NCBI GenBank assembly: GCA_907165065.1
Contig: OU015528.1
Location: 74,877,474-74,941,473 of the forward strand
Reading direction: 5' to 3'
Source of the DNA: Caprimulgus europaeus
Taxonomy: Eukaryota > Chordata > Aves > Caprimulgiformes > Caprimulgidae
Length of the DNA: 64,000 nucleotides
Below, piece by piece: positions 62,601 through 64,000 of the stretch; within the stretch, counting starts at the first letter, position 1, and every line of letters begins with the position of its first letter. Under the pieces are notes generated by a model. The model made no database searches, was not told where the DNA came from, and was given only the letters and a program-made list of their open reading frames with translations. The position numbers were made by a program, and so were the translations under genes.

Positions 62601-63871
62601 GTCCATGCCAGAACGGATAAAAGCAGATTTTTATTGTATCTCCGTCTTCAGGATGTCTCCACAGTGCCCCGGGGCTGTGACATACGCTGGGGGAGGTCAC
62701 AGTCTGTGCATGCAGGGAGGTGACATAAGGACAGGGGTGCTTCAATAAGCTCAGGAAGGAGATGAGGGGAAGCTACAGAAGAGACACTGGAGCTGGAGCC
62801 AGAGCATTCAACCTGCTCCCTCAAAGGTCACTCTTGCTTCTCTGGACAAGTGTCCAAACACCACACATGGCTTTGATTTCAAAACTTAACTTTAAATTAC
62901 TGAGAAAAATCAGTGGCTTTACTGAGAATAGACCTGAGATACTGTGTTAGCAGCACAAGTCTATTGGAGATCAAGGAAAATCCTCTAACCACAGGCTGGG
63001 CAGAGCTTTGGGCTCAGTTGGTGCTATGCCCACAAACCAGCCCACAAATACTACAAGAAAACTACATATTAGCTCAGGCATGTGGATATGTGGTTTCCAA
63101 CTCGCTTGACTGATCTGGTCAGCAAGGAAGACAGTCAGATCCATCAGGTTGGTCTCCAGCCATCCATGTTGTCATGCTCCTTGAATCCCCCAAGCCTCTC
63201 AGTACCAGGGTCCAGAGTGGGTTTTGTCTTGTCATGTTTTTTTGGGAAATAAAATGTGTAGGAGCTCCAGTTCTGCTTGCAGTTACCTAGATCTAAGACT
63301 AGATGGGAACTGAGTGGAAGGTTTCCTACAAACACAACTCTTTCTCAGTGTCATACAGGTGATTGCTGACTGTACCCTCCGAAAGGAGTATTTATCAGTA
63401 TCCTGTTCTCCTAACACACTGCAGAGCAAGTCTCCCAGAAACTGGTCAGCTCAGGGAACATAATGAAGTCAAAAACATCCCATCACACGCACTAGGGTAG
63501 ACAAACTCTGCAAGGAGGAGGAGGAAAGTGGCCAGAGCCAGTGCTGGGAGAAGGGGAGTCTGCTTCAAATGAACCCTCTCCTCCTTTCCACCAAAGATGT
63601 CTCTTGAGGGTTTTGCAACCAGAAGTTGCATTGCAGCAGCTTGCAGATTTAGTCTCTTCTCAGCTGCTGCCATGTCCCCCTGTGGCACCCTGCCACCACC
63701 CTTCCCCTGGACAAGATCTGCTCTGCTAATGTCAGCCCACCCTGTGCACTCCAGCTTGTGAAGGCAGGGACACCTCACTGTGTGTAGGCATCATTTCCTT
63801 TCACATTCTTCTTCAAAAGCAGAGCTGACTTCAGGAGGGCCCTGTCAGTGTGTTGCTTGTGCCCTCTCCTC
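59696..63871. other. 3' flank of CCDC3, no gene recognised
   Basis: Apart from the small repeat fragment at 60725 I see no exon, RNA gene or large repeat. By human gene order the convergent neighbour would be CAMK1D on the minus strand. I did not recognise its coding text, but a long 3' UTR of it could lie here and would be invisible to inspection. Further AATAAA hexamers occur, for example at 61665. Confidence 0.6.
60725..60802 (-). mobile_element. short interspersed-repeat fragment, CR1-like 3' end
   Basis: AATCACAGTATCACAGTACC followed by GGGTTTGGAAGGGACCTCGA and ATCTAGTCCAATCCCC resembles the reverse complement of a CR1 end, with a different terminal octamer (AGTATCAC) from the other copies. 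Assignment to a subfamily is not possible by eye. Confidence 0.65.
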
Positions 63872-64000
63872 AGGATCAATACAGGTTGGTGGATGAAGGC
63901 ATTGAGAGCAGCCCTGAGGAGGACTTGGGAGTACCAGTGCATGACAAGCTGGACATGAGCTGGCAATGCACGTTCACATCCTGGCTTGCATCACAAGAAG
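63872..64000 (+). mobile_element. CR1-type LINE fragment cut by the window end
   Basis: The segments ATTGAGAGCAGCCCTGAGGA, GGACTTGGGAGTACC, GACAAGCTGGACATGAGC, GGCAATGCACGTTC and GGCTTGCATCACAAGAAG match the part of avian CR1 upstream of its 3' UTR, in sense orientation. A short internal deletion is apparent, with the usual text between CCCAGAAAG and CCTGGGCTGC missing. The element probably continues beyond 64000. Confidence 0.85.

Noticed and set aside
58000..64000. Terminal exon of CAMK1D expected by human gene order on the minus strand
   Set aside because: No minus-strand frame here reads as the kinase or its C-terminus; only a non-coding UTR could be present, which cannot be seen by inspection.

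Overview
This is vertebrate nuclear DNA, almost certainly from a bird. The one recognisable gene is split into three short exons across about 40 kb, with GT-AG introns and a CpG-rich first exon. The interspersed repeats are sparse CR1-type LINE fragments, two of which end in the ATTCTATG octamers typical of avian CR1. I see no bacterial or phage features. The species cannot be fixed from the sequence alone.

Layout: 1-16.8 kb is 5' flank with no gene I can support. From 16.9 to 17.7 kb there is a pyrimidine-rich, increasingly CpG-rich promoter region containing about 16 degenerate copies of a C4TTYGCAYC-like unit. The gene is CCDC3 (favine, a secreted coiled-coil glycoprotein) on the + strand: exon 1 17697-18103, exon 2 19012-19186, exon 3 57342-57617. 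The splice phases (2, then 0) join cleanly into a predicted 285-residue protein with a signal peptide, a cysteine-containing globular part with two N-glycosylation sequons, and a C-terminal basic coiled coil. Intron 1 is 908 bp and intron 2 is 38,155 bp. The 3' UTR has candidate poly(A) signals at 58235 and 59669.

Intron 2 holds most of the window: a 467-bp pure pyrimidine tract built on about 38 copies of TTTCCC, a 19-base C run, an AT-rich patch, CR1 fragments at 35.7, 46.6 and 54.0 kb, and several stretches that look like candidate regulatory elements. The clearest is a cluster of homeodomain/SOX-like palindromes at 37.66-37.85 kb. Downstream, 59.7-64 kb carries a short repeat-like fragment and, at the right edge, a CR1 fragment cut by the window end. 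In human, CCDC3 lies between OPTN and CAMK1D; I recognised no exon of either here.

No multi-gene system, mobile-element coding region, tRNA, rRNA or CRISPR is visible. Most long open frames in the window follow from low-complexity composition. The more interesting material is non-coding: unusual DNA structures around CCDC3 and candidate intronic control elements.
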